64,000 bases of DNA from Haladaptatus sp. R4 (GTDB taxonomy: Archaea > Halobacteriota > Halobacteria > Halobacteriales > Haladaptataceae): NCBI RefSeq assembly GCF_001625445.1, contig NZ_LWHG01000030.1, positions 124,001-188,000 on the forward strand, read 5' to 3'. Numbering within the stretch: the first letter of the stretch is position 1; each line of letters starts with the position of its first letter. A program made the position numbers and the translations under genes. Shown here one piece after another: positions 9,257 through 18,626 of the stretch. Below the pieces are notes generated by a model that had not been told where the DNA came from, did no database searches, and was given only the letters and a program-made list of their open reading frames with translations.

Positions 9257-10441
9257 TTACTCCGACTCGCTTCGTCGGCCCAAGATGAACCCGGCGACCG
9301 CCCCCACACCACCGACAATACCGAACGACTCGAAAGTTTCGAGCATGCTCCCATCGGACGATTCAGCCGAATCCGTAGACGGAGGGTGCGTCGTCATGGT
9401 TGTCGTCGTTTTCGGCGTCGTGGATGTGGTGGTAGTATTGGTCGTCGTGGTCGTTCTTGTCGCTCCGAATCCGGCGTCTGCGAGCGCCTGTCTGAGTGTC
9501 ACGATTTCGATGTCCCTCGACTTCGCCGCTCGAATCATCCGACGGATTTTCGACTTCGTGACCTCGTCCCGTTGCGTGTGTGCGCCGAAAATGCCGAGCG
9601 CGTTGTCCTCCGCGACGGCGTCGAGTTCGTCTCGAACAGCGCTCCAATCGGTGAATTCGATGAAATAGTCGCGACGAGTCCCGTACGGGTCGATTTCCCC
9701 ACGTTGGTTGATACCGTTAGAATCGATCGCGTTTGCGACGCCGGTGTAGAACTCCTTCGTGAACTTCTCCGAATACTCGGTGAAGTGGTCGTAAGGAGCG
9801 AGGAGATTGTCGACCGTGAACCCGTACGATTCGAGCGTCCGTTTCGAATCACGGAGGATGTATCGCATCGTCTTCGGGGATAAACGCTCACGGGCGCTGT
9901 CGGCATCGAAGGACATCCCAACCGGTTTGTCGAGTTTCATGTACAGCTCGTCGTCGTCATTCCGACCCGATCCGACGATATTTCGCGTTACGGAGCTGTC
10001 TCCATCGTATATCTCCACCTCGTAGCCTGCGTGGAACGGATGTGACGCGTGAGTACCGTTCGGATATGCCCGGTCGTCGTCCGGAGCGATATCCTTCGCG
10101 AGCGGGAACGACTTCAACGATGTGTGCTCTCTGGTGTGAGACATGATTTCGAAGCCGAACGACTCCATCTCAGTTAGCTCCTTCTTGTTCAGCGCACGGT
10201 CCATACTTCCCGACCCGTCCGTACCGACCCACTCGGAAACAATCCCGATAGATGCCGGAACGCCTTCGTCCTTGTGCACAGGAAACGCCTTTTGGTAATC
10301 GGTTACCGGTCCATCGTCGTAGACGATAACGGCTTGGGCGTTCTCGGTAGTGGACTGAGCACCGACGGTCGTCGCCGTAACGGCGCCTGCAAGAGCCGTA
10401 GATGTCGATAATTTTAGAAACCCCCGACGTGACAATTCCAT
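9257..10441 (-). CDS. Tat-exported polysaccharide-deacetylase-like protein with Thr-rich stalk and C-terminal anchor
   Basis: 394 residues. The N-terminus MELSRRGFLKLSTSTALAGA is a twin-arginine signal peptide (SRRGFLK). The body resembles NodB-fold polysaccharide deacetylases: VIVYDDGPVTDYQKAFPVHK with the DD near the fold's start, EIMSHTREHTSL (SHTxxH, the metal-binding HxxxH-like motif) at about residues 100-111, and LGIFGAHTQ near the end. A Thr-rich stalk (about residues 325-355) and a C-terminal hydrophobic helix (GIVGGVGAVAGFILGRR) follow, suggesting anchoring to the outer membrane face. The gene stands alone with a 140-base divergent promoter region shared with the arsR-type gene. Carbohydrate de-N-acetylation is the family role; the substrate is unknown. 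Confidence 0.75.
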   Translation of the reverse strand: MELSRRGFLKLSTSTALAGAVTATTVGAQSTTENAQAVIVYDDGPVTDYQKAFPVHKDEGVPASIGIVSEWVGTDGSGSMDRALNKKELTEMESFGFEIMSHTREHTSLKSFPLAKDIAPDDDRAYPNGTHASHPFHAGYEVEIYDGDSSVTRNIVGSGRNDDDELYMKLDKPVGMSFDADSARERLSPKTMRYILRDSKRTLESYGFTVDNLLAPYDHFTEYSEKFTKEFYTGVANAIDSNGINQRGEIDPYGTRRDYFIEFTDWSAVRDELDAVAEDNALGIFGAHTQRDEVTKSKIRRMIRAAKSRDIEIVTLRQALADAGFGATRTTTTTNTTTTSTTPKTTTTMTTHPPSTDSAESSDGSMLETFESFGIVGGVGAVAGFILGRRSESE

Positions 10442-10561
10442 TGATCATTTGTTCTGACTTTGTGCACAGTCATATATTTTGTGTGATGGGAACGAGCTGG
10501 CTAATGAGCGAACAATTCTTGAAGAAACGCTCTCTCCGTCCGAATCGTCGAAGGCAATTTG

Positions 10562-10579
10562 TTTAACCTATAGGTTTAA
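10562..10579. promoter_or_regulatory. Palindromic operator upstream of the ArsR-type regulator
   Basis: TTTAACCTATAGGTTTAA contains a perfect 12-bp palindrome (AACCTATAGGTT, 10565-10576) and runs into an AT-rich TATA-like TTTAATATT, 28 bases before the ATG at 10607. Position and symmetry suggest autoregulation by the ArsR-family product. Confidence 0.6.
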
Positions 10580-10606
10580 TATTGAGTGTGCTGTACATTC
10601 AACTGG

Positions 10607-10945
10607 ATGGTTGAACAACAGCTGAACGACCAGGAGCTCGACGAGATTTTCAAGGCATTAGCCCATCCAATTCGCCGAGAGATCCTCGAACAACTCGCCG
10701 ATGGCCCCGAAAGCGTCGGCGATCTCGCCGAACCACACGACGTCTCGTTGGCAGCAGTCTCCAAGCATCTCCACGTGTTGGAAGATGCGGGCTTACTCGA
10801 TATCGAGAAGGACGGCCGGGTTCGACGATGTCACCTTGATGCCGCGCCGCTGAGTGAAGCCTTTGGATGGCTAACTCGGTACCGCGTGCTTTGGGAAGAC
10901 CGCTTCGACGCGTTGGCCGACCATCTGGAGCAAGAAGACCAATGA
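10607..10945 (+). CDS. ArsR-family winged-helix regulator
   Basis: 112 residues from ATG 10607 (an upstream in-frame start at 10586 would place the operator too close). The fold is clear: IFKALAHPIRREILEQLAD (helix 1-2), SVGDLAEPHDVSLAAVSKHLHVLEDAGLL (helix-turn-helix) and IEKDGRVRRCHLDAAPL (wing). No cysteine metal site is evident, so this belongs to the non-metal ArsR group found beside SRPBCC genes. It overlaps the next gene by four bases (ATGA), so the two are co-translated. The palindrome 28 bases upstream is the likely operator. Confidence 0.9.
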   Translation: MVEQQLNDQELDEIFKALAHPIRREILEQLADGPESVGDLAEPHDVSLAAVSKHLHVLEDAGLLDIEKDGRVRRCHLDAAPLSEAFGWLTRYRVLWEDRFDALADHLEQEDQ

Positions 10946-11445
10946 GAGACAATACTGATGACGGAAGAGAACCGCGAGAAGAGACCACCACGGATGAGGG
11001 GCGAAGTATTACCGTCAACCGCGTAATCGAAGCCACACCGGAGAGAGTCTACGAAGCCTTCGTCGATCCCGACGAACTCGCCGCGTGGCTCCCGCCAGAG
11101 GGCTTCTCCTGCGAAGTTCACGAGTTCGACGCCACGGAGGAGGGCACCTTCCGCATGTCGTTCACTGCTGACATCAAGGAATTGGAACCATACGCCCACA
11201 CGTTCCATGGGACATACGAGGAACTGTCCCCTGGCGAGCGGATCGTCTACACCGAGGAGTTCGAGTCCGACGACCCGGGAATGGCCGGAGAGATGACGAC
11301 CACGGTCACCTTCGAGAAAGTCACCGGTGGGACCGAAGTCACTGCTCACCAAGCAGGAATCCCCGAAAACATCCCGCCCCAGGACGCCAACGAAGGATGG
11401 AATGACTCCCTTGGAAACCTCGCGGACGTCGTCGAGGAGGCGTAG
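10942..11445 (+). CDS. SRPBCC / AHSA1-domain protein
   Basis: 167 residues. After an acidic N-terminal tail of about 22 residues, the START-like fold begins at SITVNRVIEATPERVYEAFV, with DPDELAAWLPPEGFSCEV and HTFHGTYEELSPGERIVYT, the hallmark blocks of the AHSA1 (activator of Hsp90 ATPase homologue 1-like) family; the C-terminus GWNDSLGNLADVVEEA is also typical. These proteins bind hydrophobic small molecules; the ArsR-SRPBCC pair is a very common operon whose physiological role is mostly unknown. Start ATG at 10942 overlaps the arsR stop. Confidence 0.9.
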   Translation: MRDNTDDGREPREETTTDEGRSITVNRVIEATPERVYEAFVDPDELAAWLPPEGFSCEVHEFDATEEGTFRMSFTADIKELEPYAHTFHGTYEELSPGERIVYTEEFESDDPGMAGEMTTTVTFEKVTGGTEVTAHQAGIPENIPPQDANEGWNDSLGNLADVVEEA

Positions 11446-11680
11446 CGCATAGATCGTATCGAGTCTCGTGGCGGGTCTCACTTCCGCTTATGGATTTAGT
11501 GGGAGACCACGGTTGAAGGCCACCAATATACAAAACGCTCACGGGCACAGCCAAGAGATATTATATAAATTTGACTGATCTCTTCTCACTACTCTATCAA
11601 AAAACACCGGAGGAGTCGCAGCCCAATACGACTGGGTGGAGGTGCTCAATTATTTAATATGCGGTGCTCATCTTAAAGGT

Positions 11681-11896
11681 ATGTCACGGACTAACGAACC
11701 AATCAATAGAGAGGTACTCGACCAGTTAGAGAAATACTCTACGTCTGCAATAGCAAATACGAAACACGAGGGTGTGAAAACGCTGTCCTCTGCGATTAAA
11801 CCGGTTCATACCGATTGCACCTTCGCTGGGACGGTCCGGACCGTCACGCTCGATCAAAGTGAATCATCCTCATATTTGCGAAGAATAGACAAGTAA
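11681..11896 (+). pseudogene. N-terminal fragment of an RraA-like / aldolase family protein
   Basis: From ATG 11681 the frame reads REVLDQLEKYSTSAIANT and later SAIKPVHTDCTFAGTVRTVT, matching the N-terminal region of the RraA-like family (regulator of RNase E activity A / HMG aldolase fold). It then diverges and stops at 11896, about 70 codons into a family of 200-plus residues. The rest of the gene is absent, consistent with a deletion junction just before the transporter fragment that follows. Confidence 0.55.
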
Positions 11897-11933
11897 GACA
11901 CCCATCATCGTAATTATTAACTTCCCAACATAA

Positions 11934-12101
11934 TGCTACTTCGCGTACGTCGTCGGATGGCTCGCGATTTGCTTCGTTCTCCTCGCTGGAGGCTACTCCG
12001 AGTCTTCGCTCGTCTCCGGCTTCGGGATCACATTCGGTATCGACGCGCTCGCCGCGTGGTACGTCACGGCCGCATTCGCTGTCAACGAGTCTTGGGAGTG
12101 A
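11934..12101 (+). pseudogene. C-terminal fragment of a GPR1/FUN34/YaaH-type acetate transporter
   Basis: Directly after an in-frame TAA the frame reads CYFAYVVGWLAICFVLLAGG, then GFGITFGIDALAAWYVTAAF and ends AVNESWE at TGA 12099-12101. Two hydrophobic helices and the AWYVTAAFAVN pattern match the last transmembrane helices of the YaaH acetate uptake family. No start or N-terminal part exists, so only about a quarter of the gene survives. Confidence 0.5.
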
Positions 12102-12143
12102 CCGGTCCTGCCCGTGCAGTGACCGTCGTGGAGCCGTCGCAAG

Positions 12144-13247
12144 CTAGCCGTGGTGCTCTCGAACCCGGTGACCGATTTGATCGATTGTTCGGAGAGCGTC
12201 TCGAACCATCGGCGGCGTAACCTCGAACGGCTCGTTATGAATCGTCTCCTCGGGATCACACGCGGCGTCCGCGACCGTTTCGAGCTGCGCCGTCGTCGGG
12301 TCATCGAGCCCGATGTCAGCGAGCGTCACCGGGAGGTCGAGTGCGAGTGAAAACTCGACGTAGTCCTCGACAAAAGCGTCTTCACGGCCCTCGAGTACGA
12401 GCTGAGTCAGCGTCCCGATGTTCACTTTCTCCCCGTGGGTCGCATGGTGAGTTCCTGCCAGTTGCGTCAGCCCGTTGTGTACCGAGTGCGCCGCAGCCAG
12501 ACCACCACTCTCGAATCCGAGCCCACTGAGAAGTGTATTTGCCTCCGCCACGGCCGCCACGCTTTCAGTGACGGCGTCACGTTCGATCGCGTCCACGGCG
12601 ACGATAGCGTGCTCCCGGAGAGTCTCATAGCAGAGTTTTGCGAGTCGGTGCCCGGCCCGCGTCGGGGTGCCACCAACGATATTCTCGCCGTCCGACTGGT
12701 ACGTCGCATCCGCTTCGAACCAAGTCGCAAGCCCGTCAGCGATCCCCGACCGGAAGAAGCGCGTCGGCGCGGTCGCGACGACCGCCGTATCGAGGAACAC
12801 GAGGTCGGGATGTCGCTCGTAAAACCAGTATTCACGGAACTCTCCTTCTTCACTGTAGATAACCGAGAGAGCACTCGTTGGGGAGTCGGTCGAGGCAATA
12901 GTCGGCATCGAAACCATCGCACCCCCAGTTTCTTCGCGGACGGCTTTCGCCGTATCAAGCGCCTTGCCGCCACCGGCGCCGATAACGACGTCCGCACCGC
13001 GCTCTTCCACGATGGCTCCGACACGATCGATCTCGGTTTCAGAGGCTTCGCCGTTGAACTCGACCGTACTTGCCCCGTGGCCCTCCGCTTTCAGACTTTG
13101 GATAGCCCGCTCGCCAACCAGATCGAGGACGGTCTCGTCGGCCAGAAGCAAACACTCGGTCCCGAGCGAATCGACATGCGTTCTGAACGAGTCGATGATG
13201 TCGCGGCCCTGTACATACGCTGCCGGTGATTCGAACACCTGAGGCAT
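12144..13247 (-). CDS. gldA: Glycerol-dehydrogenase-type iron/zinc alcohol dehydrogenase
   Basis: 367 residues from ATG 13247, exactly the usual GldA length; the frame is open to 13325 but MPQVFESPAAYVQG is the family N-terminus. Visible are the NAD-binding GADVVIGAGGGKALDTAK block (about residues 78-95), the MVSMPTIASTDSPTSALSV substrate/NAD loop, and the metal-binding residues: an Asp in GIADGLATWFEA, a His in GLAAAHSVHNGL and a His in THHATHGEKVNIG. The protein should oxidise glycerol or a related diol/hydroxyketone with NAD. It is the intact member of the island that also contains the VOC, MIP18, amidohydrolase and alcohol dehydrogenase genes, suggesting a small-polyol or ketone catabolic role. 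Confidence 0.92.
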   Translation of the reverse strand: MPQVFESPAAYVQGRDIIDSFRTHVDSLGTECLLLADETVLDLVGERAIQSLKAEGHGASTVEFNGEASETEIDRVGAIVEERGADVVIGAGGGKALDTAKAVREETGGAMVSMPTIASTDSPTSALSVIYSEEGEFREYWFYERHPDLVFLDTAVVATAPTRFFRSGIADGLATWFEADATYQSDGENIVGGTPTRAGHRLAKLCYETLREHAIVAVDAIERDAVTESVAAVAEANTLLSGLGFESGGLAAAHSVHNGLTQLAGTHHATHGEKVNIGTLTQLVLEGREDAFVEDYVEFSLALDLPVTLADIGLDDPTTAQLETVADAACDPEETIHNEPFEVTPPMVRDALRTIDQIGHRVREHHG

Positions 13248-13354
13248 ACCAGTGAACACCACACCAACCGTGTTAAATTTTCCCACAGTTCCGGTCGAGC
13301 GACCTTCAGGGCCGCCCAAACCCATGAATGGAAGAGGAAAATGATCTACTCACA

Positions 13355-13531
13355 GTGCTTCAACACGAGGGGGAAGACATCGTTGTCGTCGACGGCCACC
13401 CGCACACGCGGGACGCGACCACACGGAGGCTGAAAAGGACCGTCGTTTGCTGGGGCATGGCACTCGACAACTCCGACGGCGATGTTTTCGCGACCCTGCA
13501 TGCCTCACAATTCCCAATGGAGAATTTTTAG
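13355..13531 (+). pseudogene. Duplicate N-terminal scrap of the amidohydrolase gene
   Basis: From GTG 13355 the plus strand reads VLQHEGEDIVVVDGHPHTRDAT, near-identical to the first 20 residues of the amidohydrolase whose start is at 16271 (LQHQGEDIFVVDGHLHAWNAT), but on the opposite strand. After about 24 codons similarity ends; the frame stops at 13531. It is a relic of a second copy, or of an inversion/duplication. Confidence 0.7.
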
Positions 13532-14310
13532 AACGGGAAGAGATCACCTTCTATTCCGTCTCGCTCGATGAGTTCGATCTCGTGGCCGTCCCGATCCTTC
13601 GTAAATGCGTACATCTGGTCACAGGAGTCGGGGTCGCGATAGTCGGGTGCTTCACGCTGTTGGAGGGTCTCCCAATCGTCCTGTAGATCATCGAGACGAA
13701 CACAGAAATGCCCCCATCCATCTTTTTGTTCGTACGAACGTCCGTCGTAGTTGTAGGTGAGTTCGACCGCCATCGCCTCCTCGGCGGCGTCCTCGGGTTT
13801 CATGAAGTAGTTGGCGAACGAATCCGATTCCCAACGACCGGTGTGCTCGTACTCGAATTTTCGCGTCCAGAATCCGAGCGCCTCGTCGGCATCCTCGACG
13901 CGAATCATGGTGTGGTCGATGCTCCATCGCGCGCCGTGGTCGCGTTGGACGATTTCGATTTCGTGCCCATCGGGATCCGTTACAAATGCATAGCTTCCAC
14001 CGCAGGAATCGGGGTCGCGGTAGTCCTCGACACCTTCCTTGATCAATTCTTCGTACGCGTCATCCACGTCTTCGACACGCACGGCGATGTGACCCCACGC
14101 ATCACCGATTTCAGGAGACTCCCCCTCGTTGTGTGTCAGTTCAAGCATCGCCCCGTCTTCGTGCATCCCTTCGGGACCGAGGTAGACGATAGTGAATCCG
14201 TCTCCCTCGTAACGATCTTTCTCTTCGTACTCGAGATGTGTCTGATACCAATCGAGTGACGCTTCCAAATCACCGACACGCATCATCGTGTGGTCAAGGA
14301 TTCCGGTCAT
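13528..14310 (-). CDS. Two-domain VOC protein (glyoxalase/dioxygenase superfamily)
   Basis: 260 residues made of two similar vicinal-oxygen-chelate modules: residues 1-130 (LDHTMMRVGDLEASLDWYQ ... DAWGHIAVRVEDVDDAYEEL ... FVTDPDGHEIEIVQ) and 131-255 (IDHTMIRVEDADEALGFWT ... DGWGHFCVRLDDLQDDWETL ... FTKDRDGHEIELIE). Each carries the His (IDHTM / GWGH) and Glu (HEIE) expected for metal binding. The modules resemble glyoxalase I more than extradiol dioxygenases, so isomerisation or cleavage of an aldehyde or ring intermediate is possible. Within the island it is downstream of the amidohydrolase-MIP18 pair on the same strand, separated by a short gap. Substrate unknown. Confidence 0.9.
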   Translation of the reverse strand: MTGILDHTMMRVGDLEASLDWYQTHLEYEEKDRYEGDGFTIVYLGPEGMHEDGAMLELTHNEGESPEIGDAWGHIAVRVEDVDDAYEELIKEGVEDYRDPDSCGGSYAFVTDPDGHEIEIVQRDHGARWSIDHTMIRVEDADEALGFWTRKFEYEHTGRWESDSFANYFMKPEDAAEEAMAVELTYNYDGRSYEQKDGWGHFCVRLDDLQDDWETLQQREAPDYRDPDSCDQMYAFTKDRDGHEIELIERDGIEGDLFPF

Positions 14311-14468
14311 GGAGTATGCTACACTGGCTCTCTAAAAAAACCATTTGGTTACTGCCGAGTTAAAGTCGATGAGAAAACGGGACAAGCGGTCGGAGACACC
14401 GGGCGAAGAATCGTTTCGTCCGGCGGAGTGACAGCTATCGCCGCGAGCAGTCGATACCGGAATGCTCC

Positions 14469-15219
14469 TCAGTCACTGGCAAGTTCGGGGTTCCGCGCAG
14501 CATGGAGGCTGGCACAAACACCACCCTGTCCACCCATGTTTGTCTTCGCGAGTCGAGAAGCGCTCCGCGCGGTCTGCACGTCCTCGGTAGCAAGCGGGTC
14601 ACCGTCGCGAGACACGAACAATCGGTCACAGTCCCCTCGACGACTCCGACACTCGTGGCTTTCTCCAGATACCGTTTGAGCGGGTCTGCATCCACCTCGA
14701 CGTAGAACTCGTCGAGATCGACATCGCGCGACCGCCTTCGAAACCGAGATCCTCCCGCCGTAACGCCGCGAGTTGAGCGTCGTCGAGTCCGGCGTCGGCA
14801 AGTTCCTTGATGGCGTCGTATTGACGGGCGAGACGGGCCTTTCGGTCGAGCGTCGCGAGCGTCTCGGCGATATCACCGTCCGCAGTTTCGAAGGCGTCCG
14901 AGAACGCCATCCCTTCGTTGACGCCCCGGGTAACTTCGGTCGCGTGCATGTGATCTCGGAGCACGATGCGGACATCGCCCACGCCGTCGAGTTCTGAAAC
15001 CGCGTCGCGAGCGTCCGTCGCCATCATCCACGCGAACGTCGGGGAGCACCACGCCGTCGGGAGCGCGAACGCGACAGTGACGGTTCCATCCTCTATTTCG
15101 AGGTCCTCGATGTAGTCGAGTTCGACTATCGACCGGTCGAGTTCCGGATCGGTGACGCTCCGAAGTGCGGACCGGATGGCGTCTCTGGTCGGGTCTGTCC
15201 CTTCTATCGCTGGCGTCAT
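14469..15219 (-). pseudogene. MIP18/DUF59 metal-sulfur cluster assembly factor with frameshifted C-terminus
   Basis: The first 165 codons from ATG 15219 are intact: ALRSVTDPELDRSIVELDYI is the DUF59 signature, and LPTAWCSPTFAWMMATDARD supplies its conserved Cys. The C-terminal extension then moves through all three frames: DVDLDEFYVEVDADPLKRYL in one, LFVSRDGDPLATEDVQTARS and TNMGGQGGVCASLHAARNPE in another, ending at 14469-14471. Joined, the protein would be about 250 residues, longer than simple MIP18 proteins but matching long forms found beside amidohydrolases in propane/acetone monooxygenase clusters. It starts two bases after the amidohydrolase stop, so the two form an operon. The DUF59 domain itself could still be made. 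Confidence 0.8.
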
Positions 15220-15221
15220 GG

Positions 15222-16271
15222 TCAGTCCGCCGCTCCTTCGTACTGCGCACCCGTGTCGAAGCGTTGGGAGACATCGTCATCCTGAAGCGATTTCTTGCGC
15301 TCCTCGATGTCGATATCGTACAGGTCCGCGGCGTTTTCACCCAACACCTTCTTCTTCGTTTCGAGTCGAACTCGACGCCGTACTCGCGACGTTCCTCCTC
15401 GGTGAACTCGGTATCGAGGATGGCCTCCAGTATCCAATCGGGTTCCCAGATCGCGTAGTCACTACCGAAGAGGATGCGGTCCTCGCCGAGCCAATAGAGT
15501 AACTCGCCAAGCACCTCGCGGAATTTCGCCGGTCGCCCTCGTGCCATCGGGGCGACGACCGCGAGCCCGCCGTACACGTTCGGTTCCTGCGTCCCGATCC
15601 AGCAGAAGTCGTCGAGTCGCGGCATCCCGACGTGCTCGACGACGAGAGTTGAGTTCGGGGAACGAGGTTGCCGCATCGTCGATATCCGCGACGTCGAAGG
15701 CGTCGCGGTTCAGCGGGCGAATCGTCGGTCCCTTGTGCGGATGGATGTTCCGAATGCCGAGGTCGACACACTTCTGGAGGAACTCGAAGGACTCTTCGGA
15801 ATCGAGGCGCCATCCCTTCGAGTCGCCGCGCCACTCTGCGGTGTACACCTTCGCTCCCTGGATGTCGTACTCCTCTTTCTGTCGTTCGAGATCATCGAGC
15901 CCCTCTTGGCCTTCCCGAGGGTCGAAGCGTCCGTTCGTGATGAGCCGATCACTGTATTCGTCGGCGAGCGCACCGCAATCGTCGATGGTGTTGAAGCCAT
16001 CGGCGTAAAATTCCTTTAAGTAGGTCGGTTGGAAGATACCCACATCGACGTCACCGGTCCCGAAAACACTCGTCAGGAGTTGCTCATCACTGTAGGTACG
16101 GAACTCGTCGAGCGAGCGTTGTCGTTCTTCCGGCGCGAATCCCGTGTGATAGTCGTGAAAGCACTGGATAAACTGTTCGCCTCCCTCATGGATGATGTTC
16201 TCCTTCGTCGCGTTCCACGCGTGAAGGTGACCATCAACGACGAAGATATCTTCGCCTTGGTGCTGAAGCAT
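15222..16271 (-). pseudogene. Amidohydrolase family 2 protein, two frameshifts
   Basis: ATG 16271 begins MLQHQGEDIFVVDGHLHAWN, with the HxH metal motif (HLH) at residues 14-16. The chain continues through FNTIDDCGALADEYSDRLI, GAKVYTAEW and GIRNIHPHKGPTIRPLNRDA (metal His), then loses frame after SFPELN near 15655. The adjacent frame gives LVVEHVGMPRLDDFCWIGTQ and DRILFGSDYAIWEPDWILEA, with the catalytic Asp (GSD). A second shift near 15355 leads to KKVLGENAADLYDIDIEERK, the family C-terminus, ending at 15222. The total (about 350 residues) is full length. Proteins of this kind accompany propane 2-monooxygenase-type clusters, where their role is unsettled. Both indels would have to be errors for the gene to function. 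Confidence 0.85.
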
Positions 16272-16456
16272 TGCATGCAAATAACAACCACACACAGTAA
16301 TAATTGTTATGGACCGCCAACAGGGTACAGTCGGGATTTTGTGTCGTAGCTTTCCCATCGTGATGCAACAACCCGCGAGCCCGTTGCGTTTAGTCGGCAG
16401 TCGCTGCCGGTACCACTGAATTTACTACCAGCTGGAGAGGTGCTATCAGTCGCATC

Positions 16457-17493
16457 ATGCAAGCTGCGCGACTACACGAGTATACGGACGATATGAGCGA
16501 GGCACTTACGGTCGAAGATGTCGAGAAGCCGGAAATCTCGACATCGGGGCAAATAATCGTCGAGGTGGAGGGCGCCGGATGGTGCCAGACGGACAACCAC
16601 ATCATCGAGGGGATGTGGGAACCCTACGCAGAGCAGAATCTCCCGATGACTCTGGGCCACGAGAATGCCGGTTCAGTCGTCGAAGTCGGTGACGAAGTAA
16701 CCACCGTCGAAGTCGGTGATTCGGTCATCTGTCATCCCGTTCGTACCTGTGGGCAGTGTCGCGCTTGCCGATTAGGTAACGATATGTACTGTGAGAACAG
16801 CGCGTTCTCCGGACTCGACACGGATGGCGGATTTGCGGAGTACCTCCTCACCTCCGAGCGATCCGCGATCAAACTCGACGACATCGACCCCGTCGATATC
16901 GCACCGCACGCCGATGCTGGGATCACAGCCTACCACGCGTCGAAGAAAGCGGTCGATGAATTGGTCCCGGGGAACTACTGCGTCCTCATCGGTATCGGGG
17001 GGCTCGGTCACATCGGTCTGCAAGCCGTCGAAGCGATGAGTGCGGCACGGACTATCGCCGTCGACATCAAAGACGACGCGCTCGAACTCGCCGAGCGATT
17101 GGGCGCCGATTTTACCGTCAACTCCGGGGACGAGAACGTCGCAGACGCGTCGCCGACATCACCGACGGTGCGGGTGGGACACAAGTCCTGGACTTCGTCG
17201 GCGCCGACAGCACCACTAACCTCGCGCCCGATATCGTCGCACCCGGTGGCGACCACCACATCGTCGGCTACGGCGGGCACGTCCATCGACCCTCCCAGGA
17301 CCTCGTCGACGGCGAGTTCTCCTATCAGGGCAACCTGGTCGGAACCTACACCGAACTCCAGGAACTCATCGCGCTCGTTGAACAAGGGGAGATGCACCTC
17401 ACCACCACGCAGTACGACCTCGACGAAATCAATAAAGTAGCCGAAAAACTCGAGCGGAACGAAATCGAGGGTCGCGCCGTCATCCGACCGTAG
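16457..17493 (+). pseudogene. adh: Zinc-dependent alcohol dehydrogenase (MDR), one frameshift
   Basis: From ATG 16457 the protein has WCQTDNHIIEGMW (catalytic Zn Cys), LGHENAGSVVEVGDEV (GHE motif), the structural zinc cysteines in TCGQCRACRLGNDMYC, and the NAD fold GIGGLGHIGLQAVEA. Near 17143 the frame is lost after ENVADA; the next frame continues DITDGAGGTQVLDFVGADST and ends NEIEGRAVIRP at TAG 17491-17493. Full length would be about 345 residues, normal for the family. It is divergent from the amidohydrolase-MIP18 operon across a 185-base gap. The likely role is NAD-dependent oxidation of an alcohol in the same pathway. A single indel separates it from a working gene. Confidence 0.88.
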
Positions 17494-17849
17494 ACTCGAC
17501 CATCCGGTTCAATGCTGTTGAACCAGGGCACTCAGTGGTCATTCTTTGTCTCGGAAAGACGTATTGACTGGGTACGACATCATCATATCGGTGAAACGGA
17601 TTCAACAGGAGTGAATTGGATCAATTCGACGAGTAGCATTACAGTCTTAGTGTCGTAATCCCGGTCGCCCCATATTCTCTCTAATCGTTGCAAGTGGAGA
17701 ACGAGGAAGTTCGGACCTCAAGCAGATATTTCCATCGGAGACAGCTACTCCAGAAACCTACACAAGCGCATCGTGATCGTTCACTCACCTGACCAAGAGA
17801 GTGATGGGGGTTTCAGTGATTCACCACCGTTGATTTCTCGAGATCGAGA
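17494..17849. other. Intergenic, nothing recognised
   Basis: 356 bases between the convergent alcohol dehydrogenase and IclR genes. No open frame with protein-like features, no repeat or hairpin of note. Confidence 0.4.
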
Positions 17850-18626
17850 TCAGTAGTCCCTCATTTCGAGTTCGATGAGATTGGCAGTATCGGAGACTGC
17901 CATCGCGAGGTTCTCGGTGAAGTAGTCACCCTTCATTCGACTTGCCGGACCTGCGATCGAGATTGATCCGTAGACGCCTTTAGAGCCGTCTTCATTCGAA
18001 GGCTGGATCGCAGTGGCCACACAACAAAGGCCTTCGAGTTGTTCTTCCCGATCGAATGCGATGTCCCGTTCACGAATCGTCTCCAGTTCTGCTTCCAGTT
18101 TGGATCGATCCGTGATTGTGTGGGGCGTCGTCGCTGGAAGTCCGTGGTGATCGATGATCTTGTCGATCCGTTCCGCAGGGAGGTGTGCTAAAACTGACTT
18201 ACCGAGCGCGTTATCGTGGAGGTATTTTTGGCTTCCCGTCGTATCGAAGTTGACCGCGTTCGTACCCTGTGCATCGTAAACATAATAGCCGTACCCCCGT
18301 TCTTCGATCATCAGAATACAGAGTTCGCCAGTCTCTTTGGCCAACTGATCGATTTTATGCTTTCCGACTTGGTAAATATCTAGTTGGTCAATAGTGCTAT
18401 GTCCCATATTGAGAAATCGCATGCTTAATCGATAGTCTGCCCCTTCTTTGACGACGAACTCGTGAGAAGCTAACGTGGTTAGGTGATAGTGCGTCGTGCT
18501 CTTCGCCATATCGAGGTGCTCCGAAATTTCAGTTTCCGAGGCCTGACCAAGTGTCATGAGCGCCTCTAGGACGGAGAGCGATCGGGCACTCGCTTTGATC
18601 CGTTTCGGCTTGTTTTTCCCTTTCAT
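17850..18626 (-). CDS. IclR-family transcriptional regulator
   Basis: 258 residues. The N-terminal winged helix (SLSVLEALMTLGQASETEIS, then AKSTTHYHLTTLASHEFV) is followed by the IclR effector domain: ELCILMIEERGYGYYVYDAQ, YLHDNALGKSVLAHLPAERI and the C-terminal GSISIAGPASRMKGDYFTEN. ATG 18626 is preceded by a purine-rich stretch. IclR regulators in haloarchaea commonly control the adjacent catabolic genes in response to a pathway intermediate; the neighbouring dehydrogenase/amidohydrolase island is the obvious candidate target. No clear palindromic operator was seen upstream. Confidence 0.92.
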   Translation of the reverse strand: MKGKNKPKRIKASARSLSVLEALMTLGQASETEISEHLDMAKSTTHYHLTTLASHEFVVKEGADYRLSMRFLNMGHSTIDQLDIYQVGKHKIDQLAKETGELCILMIEERGYGYYVYDAQGTNAVNFDTTGSQKYLHDNALGKSVLAHLPAERIDKIIDHHGLPATTPHTITDRSKLEAELETIRERDIAFDREEQLEGLCCVATAIQPSNEDGSKGVYGSISIAGPASRMKGDYFTENLAMAVSDTANLIELEMRDY

